Source: an uncultured Fusobacterium sp.
GTDB taxonomy: Bacteria; Fusobacteriota; Fusobacteriia; Fusobacteriales; Fusobacteriaceae
DNA: 29,860 nucleotides
Reading direction: 5' to 3'
Assembly (NCBI RefSeq): GCF_905200055.1
Contig: NZ_CAJKIS010000029.1
Coordinates: 1 to 29,860, forward strand
Each line of letters begins with the position of its first letter. The stretch's first letter is position 1. The notes under the pieces were generated by a model that did not search any database, was not told the origin of the DNA, and saw nothing but the letters and a program-made list of their open reading frames with translations. Below are positions 23,857 through 29,860 of this stretch, piece after piece. The translations under genes and the position numbers were made by a program.

Positions 23857-25359
23857 ATGAAGAAAAAATTTAATATGCCAGATACATATGTAATAATATT
23901 CATAGTAATAATACTAGCTGCAATATTAACACATACAGTACCTGTAGGAAAATTCCAAATGGAAAAAGTAACTTATATTACTGAGACTGGAGCAGAAAAG
24001 ACAAGATCAGTTCCTGTAGCTGGAAGCTTTGCTTATGAATTAGATGAACAAGGAGAGCCTCTAGTTAAAGGAATTAAATTCTTTGAACCTGGTGGAGAAG
24101 TTGGAGTAGCTAACTACGTTTTTGAAGGAATTGTAAGTGGAGATAAATGGGGAACTGCAGTAGGGGTAATTGCATTTATCCTTATTACAGGGGGATCATT
24201 TGGTATTATTTTAAAAACTAAGGCGGTTGAATCTGGATTATATGCTTTGATTAAAAAGACTAAGGGATCAGAGTGGCTCTTACTTCCAATAGTGTTCTTT
24301 GTATTCTCTTTGGGAGGAGCAGTATTTGGAATGGGAGAAGAGGCAATACCATTTGCAATGGTATTGATACCAATAGTAATTGGAATGGGATATGATGGAA
24401 TTACAGGAATCTTAATTACTTATGTTTCAACTCAAATAGGATTTGGAACATCTTGGATGAACCCTTTCAGTGTTGCCATAGCTCAAGGGGTAGCAGGAAT
24501 ACCAGTATTATCAGCAGCAGGATTTAGAATAGCAATGTGGTCATTCTTTACAGCATTTGGAATCTTATATACATTAAGATATGCTAAAAAAGTAAAAGCA
24601 GATCCAACAAGTTCTATTTCTTATGAAGCAGACAGATATTACAGAGAAGAATTTAAATCTGATGACCAAGATAAAATGGAATTCAAATTTGGACATACAT
24701 TAGTACTTTTAATAGTTTTATTAGGAATGGCTTGGATTATTTATGGAGTAGTTAAATTTGGTTACTATCTACCAGAAATAGCAACTCAATTTGTTATAAT
24801 GGGAGTTGCAGCAGGAATTGTTGGAGTAGTATTTAAATTAAATAATATGACAGTAAATGATATTGCAACATCATTTAGAAAAGGAGCTGAGGATCTAATT
24901 GGAGCAGCTCTTGTAGTTGGAATGGCTAAAGGTATCGTATTAGTATTAGGAGGAGCAGATGCTGATACTCCAAGTGTACTTAATACAGTTCTTAACTGGG
25001 TTGCAAATGGTTTAAGTGGAATGCCAGCAGCAATGTGTGCATGGGTAATGTATATATTCCAATCTGTATTTAACTTCTTTGTTGTATCAGGATCTGGACA
25101 AGCTGCATTAACAATGCCTATCATGGCTCCATTAGCAGACCTAGTAGGGGTAACTAGACAAGTAGCTGTAATAGCTTTCCAATTAGGAGATGGATTTACA
25201 AACCTTATCGTTCCTACATCAGGAATTCTTATGGCTATACTAGGTATTGCTAGACTAGAATGGGGAATTTGGGCAAAATTCCAAATTAAATTCCAAGGAT
25301 GGTTATTCCTATTTGGATCACTATTCGTTATAGCTGGAGTTTTAATGAAACTTCAATAA
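23857..25359 (+). CDS. YfcC-family membrane carrier, candidate lysine transporter
   Basis: A 500-residue inner-membrane protein of the YfcC/DcuC-like ion transporter superfamily with about 11-13 hydrophobic helices. The first is at about residues 10-25, followed by an extracytoplasmic segment (about 28-80). Family signatures include GGAVFGMGEEAIPFAMVLIP, YVSTQIGFGTSWMNPFSVAI, SGSGQAALTMPIMAPLADL and FQLGDGFTNLIVPTSG. The family is usually annotated as uncharacterised or dicarboxylate/arginine-type carriers, but the lysine riboswitch in its leader points to lysine or a close relative as cargo. I start at ATG 23857, which follows a GGGGGAG site; the open frame extends upstream through promoter sequence without any ribosome binding site. 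A terminator follows, so it is a single-gene unit. Confidence 0.9.
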   Translation: MKKKFNMPDTYVIIFIVIILAAILTHTVPVGKFQMEKVTYITETGAEKTRSVPVAGSFAYELDEQGEPLVKGIKFFEPGGEVGVANYVFEGIVSGDKWGTAVGVIAFILITGGSFGIILKTKAVESGLYALIKKTKGSEWLLLPIVFFVFSLGGAVFGMGEEAIPFAMVLIPIVIGMGYDGITGILITYVSTQIGFGTSWMNPFSVAIAQGVAGIPVLSAAGFRIAMWSFFTAFGILYTLRYAKKVKADPTSSISYEADRYYREEFKSDDQDKMEFKFGHTLVLLIVLLGMAWIIYGVVKFGYYLPEIATQFVIMGVAAGIVGVVFKLNNMTVNDIATSFRKGAEDLIGAALVVGMAKGIVLVLGGADADTPSVLNTVLNWVANGLSGMPAAMCAWVMYIFQSVFNFFVVSGSGQAALTMPIMAPLADLVGVTRQVAVIAFQLGDGFTNLIVPTSGILMAILGIARLEWGIWAKFQIKFQGWLFLFGSLFVIAGVLMKLQ

Positions 25360-25380
25360 TTAAGTAATTAAAAGTTATTT

Positions 25381-25419
25381 AAAGAGCAGAAAAGATTGTA
25401 TCTGAGTATGCTCTTTTTT
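25381..25419 (+). terminator. Intrinsic terminator of the YfcC-type gene
   Basis: AAAGAGCA (25381-25388) pairs with TGCTCTTT (25409-25416), with a small inner AGAT/ATCT stem, followed by a T run. Confidence 0.82.
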
Positions 25420-25441
25420 TATTTGCATAAATATATTTTTC

Positions 25442-25470
25442 TTGAATTTATTTGTAATTTAAGATAAACT
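25442..25470 (+). promoter_or_regulatory. Probable promoter of the AEC permease gene
   Basis: TTGAAT (25442-25447) and TAAACT (25465-25470) are 17 bases apart, about 30 bases before the start codon. Confidence 0.5.
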
Positions 25471-25499
25471 TATTTTGAAATTTAGAAAAGAGGTTAAAA

Positions 25500-26555
25500 A
25501 TGAATTTAGGAAAAATACTAGAAGATATATTGAATAACAATAATATAATAGGAACAATTTCATCAGTACTGATAATAATATTAATAGGATTTATTTTCAC
25601 TAAAAAGAAAATACTATCTGAAGTAACAGCAGAAAATTTAAGCAAGATTATTCTATTTTTAGCAATACCAGCTCTTTCATACAATGCTTTTATGCAAGAT
25701 ATGGACAGTGAAAAATTAAATCAAAGTATGAGCTTATTGATTTGGAGTATAATTATTCATTTAGCTTTGATATTTATAAGCAGTATTATTTTTAAAAAAT
25801 ATGGTAAAAGTGAAAAAGATGTTTTAAGAATGATAACTATTTTTGGCTCTACAACTGTTTTTGGAATACCTGTAATACAAGCTGTTTATGGAGATTTAGG
25901 AGCTATGTACGCTTCAGTATTTAATTTACCATATAGAGCATTATTATATACTTATGGTTATATAACTATATCGGAAGTGAAGTTAAAAAAGGAAAATATA
26001 GGAAAGATTATAAGTAATCCTGTTATAGTAGCAACTTTTTTAGGAATGGGAGTTTGGATATTTCAAAAATATCTTCCTCAAATCTCTATAAATGAAAATG
26101 GAATTGTAAGAAGTTATGGAATTTTACGGATTGATAAAACAGCTTATTGGCTTTTTAAACCTATGCAGTATTTAGCAGCATTGAATGCTCCGCTTTCATG
26201 GTTATCTATTGGAATTACATTAGCAGGAGTACCATTAGGTGAAACATTAAAATCAAAAATTTCATGGAAATATAGTATTTTAAAAGTTAGTATAATTCCA
26301 ATGGTATTAATTTCTCTTTTTGTCGGATTAAAACTTATTGTTGGTTATGAGATATCCTATATAGCAGTAGCAACAATTGTAATAATGATGGCTACTCCAG
26401 CAGCAACAGTAATAGCAACCTATGCTATTAATTTTAGAAAAGAACCACTGTTAGTTTCAAGTTGTTCATTAGCATCTTCTATATTGGCAGTGGTAATGAT
26501 TCCTGCATTTATTGTGCTTATTGAGATTTTAAAAGTTATGGGAATTTTTATATAA
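25500..26555 (+). CDS. AEC-family (auxin efflux carrier-like) permease
   Basis: A 351-residue inner-membrane protein with about 10 hydrophobic helices in two similar halves, typical of bacterial AEC carriers. Recognisable parts are LIGFIFTKKKILSEVTAENLSKIILFLAIPALSYNAF near the N-terminus, the broken-helix GSTTVFGIPVIQAVYG, and the second-half TIVIMMATPAATVIATYA. Known bacterial members move malate or other organic acids, or amino acids; the cargo cannot be told here. A polar stretch at about 195-215 (SINENGIVRSYG...) is longer than I expect and may be an extracytoplasmic loop. It has its own likely promoter and an AAGAGG site, and shares a bidirectional terminator with the next minus-strand gene. 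Its position after the riboswitch-controlled carrier may be coincidental. Confidence 0.88.
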   Translation: MNLGKILEDILNNNNIIGTISSVLIIILIGFIFTKKKILSEVTAENLSKIILFLAIPALSYNAFMQDMDSEKLNQSMSLLIWSIIIHLALIFISSIIFKKYGKSEKDVLRMITIFGSTTVFGIPVIQAVYGDLGAMYASVFNLPYRALLYTYGYITISEVKLKKENIGKIISNPVIVATFLGMGVWIFQKYLPQISINENGIVRSYGILRIDKTAYWLFKPMQYLAALNAPLSWLSIGITLAGVPLGETLKSKISWKYSILKVSIIPMVLISLFVGLKLIVGYEISYIAVATIVIMMATPAATVIATYAINFRKEPLLVSSCSLASSILAVVMIPAFIVLIEILKVMGIFI

Positions 26556-26562
26556 TAAAAAT

Positions 26563-26605
26563 AAAAGGTTATTGTTTATATTTATAAATAAGCAATAACC
26601 TTTTT
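26563..26605. terminator. Bidirectional terminator between the AEC gene and the exported-protein gene
   Basis: A perfect 12-bp stem AAAAGGTTATTG (26563-26574) with CAATAACCTTTT (26593-26604) has an A-rich left and a T-rich right flank. Confidence 0.9.
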
Positions 26606-26608
26606 AAA

Positions 26609-27112
26609 TTATTTTTTTATAAAAGTAGCAGAATTTACATATTCAAGAATTAATTGAGAGTCAATCATATTTTTATTTTTATCAAGAGTATCAACCCCTT
26701 TTAAAAATACAAATGTATAGATATCTGGAACAAATTTCATTGAATTACCTGAAAGAGTGATATCACCATATTTTTCATTAATAGGTTTTGTATCAACATT
26801 TTTACCCATTTTTTTTACAGTATCTAAGTAGATTTGTTTGACTTCATCTCTACCAACAATATCTTTATTAAATAAAACCTCTACTTTAAAAAGTTGATCA
26901 TTGATAAAATAAAAAGAGTATTTAGAGATACCATCATTTGGTTTAGGAAATGAAAATACTTCAACTTTTGGATCTATTGAGACTTCTTTTTCAAGTTTTG
27001 GAAAGATAAACTCAAGTTTACTTTTATTATCTCCCCAATTAATATCAGGAAAATCAACAATTCCAAAGGCTAAATTGTATAAACATAGAAATAAAAAAAT
27101 TAATTTTTTCAT
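26609..27112 (-). CDS. Small exported protein of unknown function
   Basis: A 167-residue protein with a typical signal peptide (MKKLIFLFLCLYNLAFG, cleavage probably near residue 17-20) and no lipobox-spaced cysteine, so it is probably periplasmic. The mature part starts DFPDINWGDNKSKLEFIFPK and has alternating strands and helices with several aromatic residues. I do not recognise a family. The pattern of a WGD start and a YSFYFINDQLFKVEVLF strand recalls small periplasmic beta proteins, but nothing specific. I chose ATG 27112, which has AGGAGG 5-11 bases upstream; the frame is open to 27172 only because it runs into the tnpB element. The mobile element ends about 45 bases upstream, so its promoter may have been changed by the insertion. 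Confidence 0.8.
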   Translation of the reverse strand: MKKLIFLFLCLYNLAFGIVDFPDINWGDNKSKLEFIFPKLEKEVSIDPKVEVFSFPKPNDGISKYSFYFINDQLFKVEVLFNKDIVGRDEVKQIYLDTVKKMGKNVDTKPINEKYGDITLSGNSMKFVPDIYTFVFLKGVDTLDKNKNMIDSQLILEYVNSATFIKK

Positions 27113-27156
27113 AAAACTCCTCCTAAAAGTATGTGATAGATTTATTTTACTATAAA

Positions 27157-27240
27157 GTGAACTACTCACCACCTACAGAGGTGGGAGCTTCGTAATTACT
27201 CATCAGAGTAATTCTAAAGAAGTTTGATAGCTATGCTATC
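27157..27240 (-). ncRNA. Right-end structured RNA of the tnpB element (candidate omega/reRNA)
   Basis: Three perfect short hairpins are packed into 84 bases: GATAGC/GCTATC (27226-27240, overlapping the tnpB stop), AATTACTC/GAGTAATT (27194-27213) and CCACCT/AGGTGG (27169-27184). Such a 3' transcript overlapping the end of tnpB is where TnpB guide RNAs are found. If active, the guide would be copied from the bases just outside the element, about 27137-27156 on the minus strand. Confidence 0.6.
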
Positions 27241-28478
27241 CTTATTCTTACAGGTGTGTCCACTTCACCTCTACTGTATAGGACTTCTAAGTCCACTACA
27301 TTACTTTTTCTTAGAATATTTAATGCTCCATTTACATCTGCATTAAGTATGTAGCCTTTTGATGTTTGATATAATCCTCTCTTTATTCTCTTTCCTAAAA
27401 AAGAATAAGGTTGAGGTTTGTCTACTTCAAACTTTGGCAAAATATCCATATCAAAAAAACTTGATTTTGATGTATAGCTTTCTTCTTGCTCTACAAATCT
27501 CAAGCTGTATAACTTACATAAGTATTCAAGTTTTTCTCTTAATTTTCCAAATGGAATATTAACAAAAGTTTGATTATTCGCTTTTCCAATATTACTGTTT
27601 CTTTGGAAAGTTTCATTGTATCCGCATACTAAAGTACCTATATTATTTTCTAAACAGTAGTTTATTATCTTTCTTGCTGTTTTAGACATATAGTCATTTA
27701 CTTTATTATTGCGAGAACTATATAGATATTTTTGTCTTAAAGTTGGTTTTTTACCATACTTTTGCTTATCTTTAATACTTTGAAGACGAGCATTTTCTTT
27801 ATTAAACCATTGATTAATAGATTTTAATTTTTTCCCATCTATTATGAAAGATCTGCCTTTACTTGTAACACAAGTTGCAAGATTATTAATCCCAAAATCA
27901 ATAGCTAGTGCATGGTTTTTATCTAAATTTCTTTGTTCTTCCTGTACTTCATAAGTGTACTGAACTTCAAAGAACCTAGCATTAAATTTAGGAATAATTC
28001 TAATCTCTTTAATCTTTTTATCAAGTAAAATAGGTGGAATTTTAATTGAAATCTTTTTATGATTCTTTTTAAAAGAATTAGAATACGGAATTACAAATGT
28101 ATCTTCATTAAGTCTAACAAAACCAATAACAAGGGTAGTAAAACTGTTCTTAGGAAGATAACTAGGAAGTTTAACTTTAGCATTATACATTCCTTTATTT
28201 TTCTTTTTTAGAAGACTAAAAAAAGACTTAAAAGAACCATCAATTTCTTTAAGAATCTGTTGTGACATATTAGAATTAAGAGTTTTATAGTTTTCACTAC
28301 TTTTTAAAAGAGAATTATTCTTTTGATAATTAAGATATTTATTTTCTTGAAAGTAGTATTGTCTAATATTATACACAGCTTGATTATATAGATTTTTAGC
28401 AGTATGAGAAAGTTCTCTAAGGGAAAGATATTCTTCCTTAGAAAGATGTTTAAGTTGTTGTTTAACAGTAAGATACAT
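27231..28478 (-). CDS. tnpB: TnpB, RNA-guided nuclease-type transposon protein
   Basis: A 415-residue OrfB/TnpB protein, full length (typical 350-450). The N-terminal helical part (MYLTVKQQLKHLSKEEYLSL..., about 1-110) and the RuvC-like nuclease are present. The nuclease triad is intact: D194 in AIDFGINNLAT, E289 in CGYNET and D381 in NADVNGALNIL. The usual CxxC...CxxC zinc ribbon between RuvC-II and -III is replaced by ESYTSKSSFFDMDILPKF..., with no cysteine from 322 to the end. The start has a strong AGGAGGTGG (28486-28494). TnpB proteins cut DNA using a guide RNA made from the element's right end and help keep the element at its site. Since both the frame and the catalytic residues are intact, this copy could be active. 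Confidence 0.95.
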   Translation of the reverse strand: MYLTVKQQLKHLSKEEYLSLRELSHTAKNLYNQAVYNIRQYYFQENKYLNYQKNNSLLKSSENYKTLNSNMSQQILKEIDGSFKSFFSLLKKKNKGMYNAKVKLPSYLPKNSFTTLVIGFVRLNEDTFVIPYSNSFKKNHKKISIKIPPILLDKKIKEIRIIPKFNARFFEVQYTYEVQEEQRNLDKNHALAIDFGINNLATCVTSKGRSFIIDGKKLKSINQWFNKENARLQSIKDKQKYGKKPTLRQKYLYSSRNNKVNDYMSKTARKIINYCLENNIGTLVCGYNETFQRNSNIGKANNQTFVNIPFGKLREKLEYLCKLYSLRFVEQEESYTSKSSFFDMDILPKFEVDKPQPYSFLGKRIKRGLYQTSKGYILNADVNGALNILRKSNVVDLEVLYSRGEVDTPVRIRIA

Positions 28479-28507
28479 TGATTTTCCACCTCCTTTTCCT
28501 ATGCTTA

Positions 28508-28513
28508 ATTATA
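28508..28513 (-). promoter_or_regulatory. -10 box of the tnpB promoter
   Basis: TATAAT on the minus strand (complement of 28508-28513), 30 bases before the start codon. The -35 region is only T-rich. GCTTAA and TTAAGC flank the -10 box as a 6-bp inverted repeat. Confidence 0.5.
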
Positions 28514-28543
28514 TCATATATTTAAGCTTGAAAAAAGAGGTTG

Positions 28544-28589
28544 ACTCCAATTCATCTCCTACCTAAAGTGGAAGGAGTCTTCTTGGAGT
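28544..28589 (-). repeat. Left-end nested hairpin of the tnpB element
   Basis: ACTCCAA (28544-28550) pairs with TTGGAGT (28583-28589). Inside it CTCCT (28556-28560) pairs with AGGAG (28573-28577), then CC with GG around a 6-nt loop. It sits upstream of tnpB, where IS605-type left-end hairpins for TnpA recognition are found. Confidence 0.65.
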
Positions 28590-28636
28590 TTTAAGATAAA
28601 ATAAAAAAAATATCACTATATTTAAATAAAATGTGG

Positions 28637-28642
28637 TATATT
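28637..28642 (+). promoter_or_regulatory. -10 box of the dCMP deaminase gene
   Basis: TATATT at 28637-28642, 29 bases before the start codon. The -35 position (about 28614-28619) has no good match and lies close to the tnpB element's left end. Confidence 0.35.
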
Positions 28643-28671
28643 AAAAATAAAAAATGAAAGGAGAAGATAAA

Positions 28672-29163
28672 ATGAAAAGAGAAGATTATATTGAATGGGA
28701 TGAATATTTTATGGGGATAGCTCTTCTTTCAGCTAAGAGAAGTAAGGATCCAAATACTCAAGTTGGAGCTTGTATAGTTAATACAGATAAAAGAATAGTT
28801 GGAGTAGGTTATAATGGGCTACCTAAGGGGTGTAGTGATGATGAGTTTCCTTGGGAAAGAGAAGGAGATTTCTTAGATACAAAATATCCATTTGTATGTC
28901 ATGCTGAGCTTAATGCAATACTAAATAGTACTAAATCTTTAAAAGATTGTACTATATATGTAGCACTTTTTCCATGCCACGAGTGCAGTAAAGCCATAAT
29001 TCAAAGTGGAATAAGAGAGTTAGTTTATTTATCTGATAAATATTCTGGAACGAAATCAGATTTAGCTTCTAAAAAAATGTTAGATGCTGCTGGGGTAAAG
29101 TATAGAAAATTAGAATCAAAATTAGATAGATTAGTTTTATCTTTCGATTCAAAGGATTATTAA
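28672..29163 (+). CDS. Deoxycytidylate (dCMP) deaminase
   Basis: Converts dCMP to dUMP, feeding dTMP synthesis. The 163-residue protein shows both zinc-site motifs of the cytidine deaminase fold: CHAELNAI (H77, catalytic E79) and PCHEC (C102, C105). SKDPNTQVGACIV and GYNGLPKGCSDDEFPWEREG are typical for ComEB/Dcd-type dCMP deaminases, and the latter separates it from tRNA or guanine deaminases. I place the start at ATG 28672, since the in-frame ATG at 28654 lies upstream of and overlaps the AAAGGAG site. It is a single-gene unit ending in a strong hairpin shared with the convergent zinc-ribbon gene. Confidence 0.94.
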   Translation: MKREDYIEWDEYFMGIALLSAKRSKDPNTQVGACIVNTDKRIVGVGYNGLPKGCSDDEFPWEREGDFLDTKYPFVCHAELNAILNSTKSLKDCTIYVALFPCHECSKAIIQSGIRELVYLSDKYSGTKSDLASKKMLDAAGVKYRKLESKLDRLVLSFDSKDY

Positions 29164-29168
29164 AAAGT

Positions 29169-29201
29169 ATAGTCTGCAGTTTGCAGACTATCTTTTCTTT
29201 T
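29169..29201. terminator. Terminator between dCMP deaminase and the zinc-ribbon gene
   Basis: ATAGTCTGCA (29169-29178) pairs perfectly with TGCAGACTAT (29182-29191) around a 3-nt loop, followed by a T-rich tract. The stop codon of the minus-strand gene (29188-29190) lies inside the stem. Confidence 0.88.
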
Positions 29202-29541
29202 TAAAGAAATCTTTAAAGGATTTCTTAGGTGTAACATCCTTCATCTCTTCTTGCTGTTTTCTATAATTTGACCAATTAGGATCATTTTTCATATTTTTTT
29301 TAAGTTGGCTCATATATTGATATGTTGTTTTAGCGTCGTTATATCTTTTTTTTATATTAAATTTTATATCTTTTAATGTTGTTATAAAGCCAACACCAAC
29401 TTCTTTTGTATCATAAAATATTTTTTTCAAAAATGTATATTTATAAATAGATCCACAATGAGGACATTTATATTTTGCTGTTTTATCAGAAATTTTCATT
29501 TTCTTTTGACAAGCAGGACAAAGTAAAATTATTTTTTTCAT
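29188..29541 (-). CDS. Small zinc-ribbon protein of unknown function
   Basis: A 117-residue soluble protein. The N-terminus is a four-cysteine zinc ribbon: CPAC (C8, C11) and CPHC (C26, C29). The rest is strongly basic and helical, with many Lys and Tyr residues (KKRYNDAKTTYQYMSQLKKN) and a lysine-rich tail (KDFFKKKR). A zinc ribbon plus basic tail suggests RNA or DNA binding, possibly with the ribosome or RNA polymerase, but no family beyond zinc-ribbon is recognised. It has an AGGAG site about 9 bases before ATG 29541 and convergent placement with the dCMP deaminase gene. The stop codon falls inside the shared terminator stem. Confidence 0.75.
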   Translation of the reverse strand: MKKIILLCPACQKKMKISDKTAKYKCPHCGSIYKYTFLKKIFYDTKEVGVGFITTLKDIKFNIKKRYNDAKTTYQYMSQLKKNMKNDPNWSNYRKQQEEMKDVTPKKSFKDFFKKKR

Positions 29542-29737
29542 AAAGCATACTCCTATTGATTTTTTATAAATTAATTTTAACAGAGAAAGAAAATCTTTTC
29601 AAGAGAAACCATTTTATAGATTAGTAACTAGGGATAATGATATTAAATAAAATAAGAGTGATAAAGCAGATTAATTAAGGTATTGGAATAGAAAAAGATA
29701 AAAAGAAAAAATAAATTAAATAAAAATAAAAAAGTTG
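29542..29737. other. Non-coding, AT-rich intergenic stretch
   Basis: No gene, repeat or clear signal is seen apart from the promoter side of the zinc-ribbon gene. The sequence becomes increasingly A-rich towards 29737, which could act as an UP-element-like tract for the promoter that follows. Confidence 0.5.
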
Positions 29738-29860
29738 TTGACAGAAAATATTATTTATGGTAATATAAATCTTGTCCACGAGAGAAAAGGACAAAATAAA
29801 AAAAGAAAATAAGGACATTAGCAACAGAATAGAGAAAGATGATAAAAATCAACAAACAAT
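29738..29860 (+). promoter_or_regulatory. Strong promoter and structured leader, possibly of an rRNA operon beyond the window
   Basis: A perfect TTGACA (29738-29743) and TAATAT (29761-29766) are 17 bases apart and preceded by an A-rich UP-like tract. Near the expected transcription start TTGTCC (29772-29777) pairs with GGACAA (29789-29794). The rest, to the window end, has no start codon with a ribosome binding site and no frame. A strong promoter with a long, untranslated, A-rich leader is what rRNA operons look like here, but the 16S sequence itself is not in the window. Confidence 0.5.

Larger units (their letters stand above)
27157..28600 (-). mobile_element. IS605-family solo tnpB element (IS1341-like)
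   Basis: The element consists of tnpB on the minus strand with a hairpin at each end and no tnpA. The right end, read on the minus strand, finishes GGTGGTGAGTAGTTCAC (ending at 27157), a form common at IS200/IS605 right ends. The left end contains a nested hairpin at 28544-28589; the exact left boundary (near 28600) cannot be set without an empty site. No terminal inverted repeats or target duplication are expected for this family. Without tnpA it should need a TnpA from elsewhere to move. It lies between a minus-strand exported-protein gene and a plus-strand dCMP deaminase gene and breaks no visible gene. Confidence 0.85.

Noticed and set aside
27113..27172. Upstream extension of the exported protein by 20 residues.
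   Set aside because: It reads into the mobile element's right end and would hide the signal peptide; AGGAGG directly precedes the ATG at 27112.

Overview
The window is very AT-rich, with AGA-dominated arginine codons, strong purine-rich ribosome binding sites and many U-tailed intrinsic terminators. Together with the gene set (glmU-prs pair, MglBAC sugar transporter, lysine riboswitch with a YfcC-type carrier, an IS605-type solo tnpB), this suggests an anaerobic, fermentative Fusobacterium-like bacterium. The genus is an inference from general resemblance, not from a marker gene; no rRNA or tRNA gene is visible. Nearly all of the DNA is ordinary chromosomal backbone. The one clear mobile element is the tnpB insertion at about 27157-28600.

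Layout. 1-306 is non-coding and holds a hairpin-forming repeat. 307-3973 carries a TPR protein, a membrane-anchored J-domain protein, and glmU-prs (UDP-GlcNAc and PRPP synthesis) behind a consensus promoter. 4039-5160 pairs a threonylcarbamoyl-AMP synthase with a methionine-rich small protein, followed by a lone coiled-coil protein. trpS lies on the minus strand (5840-6826) and is divergent from a ROK sugar kinase. 8007-11867 is mglBAC, a galactose/glucose ABC importer with all expected sugar- and calcium-binding residues in MglB, followed by an AraC-type regulator. The ROK kinase, Mgl importer and AraC protein plausibly form one sugar uptake and phosphorylation module.

12944-15997 holds a YgiQ-type radical SAM protein and the ribosome-assembly GTPase der. 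Next come a MATE exporter, a GloA-like glyoxalase (minus strand) and a metallo-beta-lactamase-fold hydrolase. 18865-23402 is a two-gene unit: a SNF2-family ATPase and an unnamed 588-residue protein whose C-terminus resembles the XPB N-terminal/Helicase_C_3 type domain.

The most informative regulatory region is 23450-23856. A promoter drives a lysine riboswitch (L-box) with a visible antiterminator/terminator choice. A second good promoter follows the terminator, then a YfcC-family carrier, which is therefore a candidate lysine transporter. An AEC-family permease follows. The right part of the window holds a small exported protein, the solo tnpB element with hairpins at both ends, dCMP deaminase and a small zinc-ribbon protein. 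The window ends in a strong promoter and structured leader that look like the start of an rRNA operon running off the edge.

No wholly new system is proven here. The best candidates for follow-up are the riboswitch/second-promoter arrangement with its transporter, the SNF2 + XPB-N-like pair, and the zinc-ribbon-less TnpB with its putative guide RNA.
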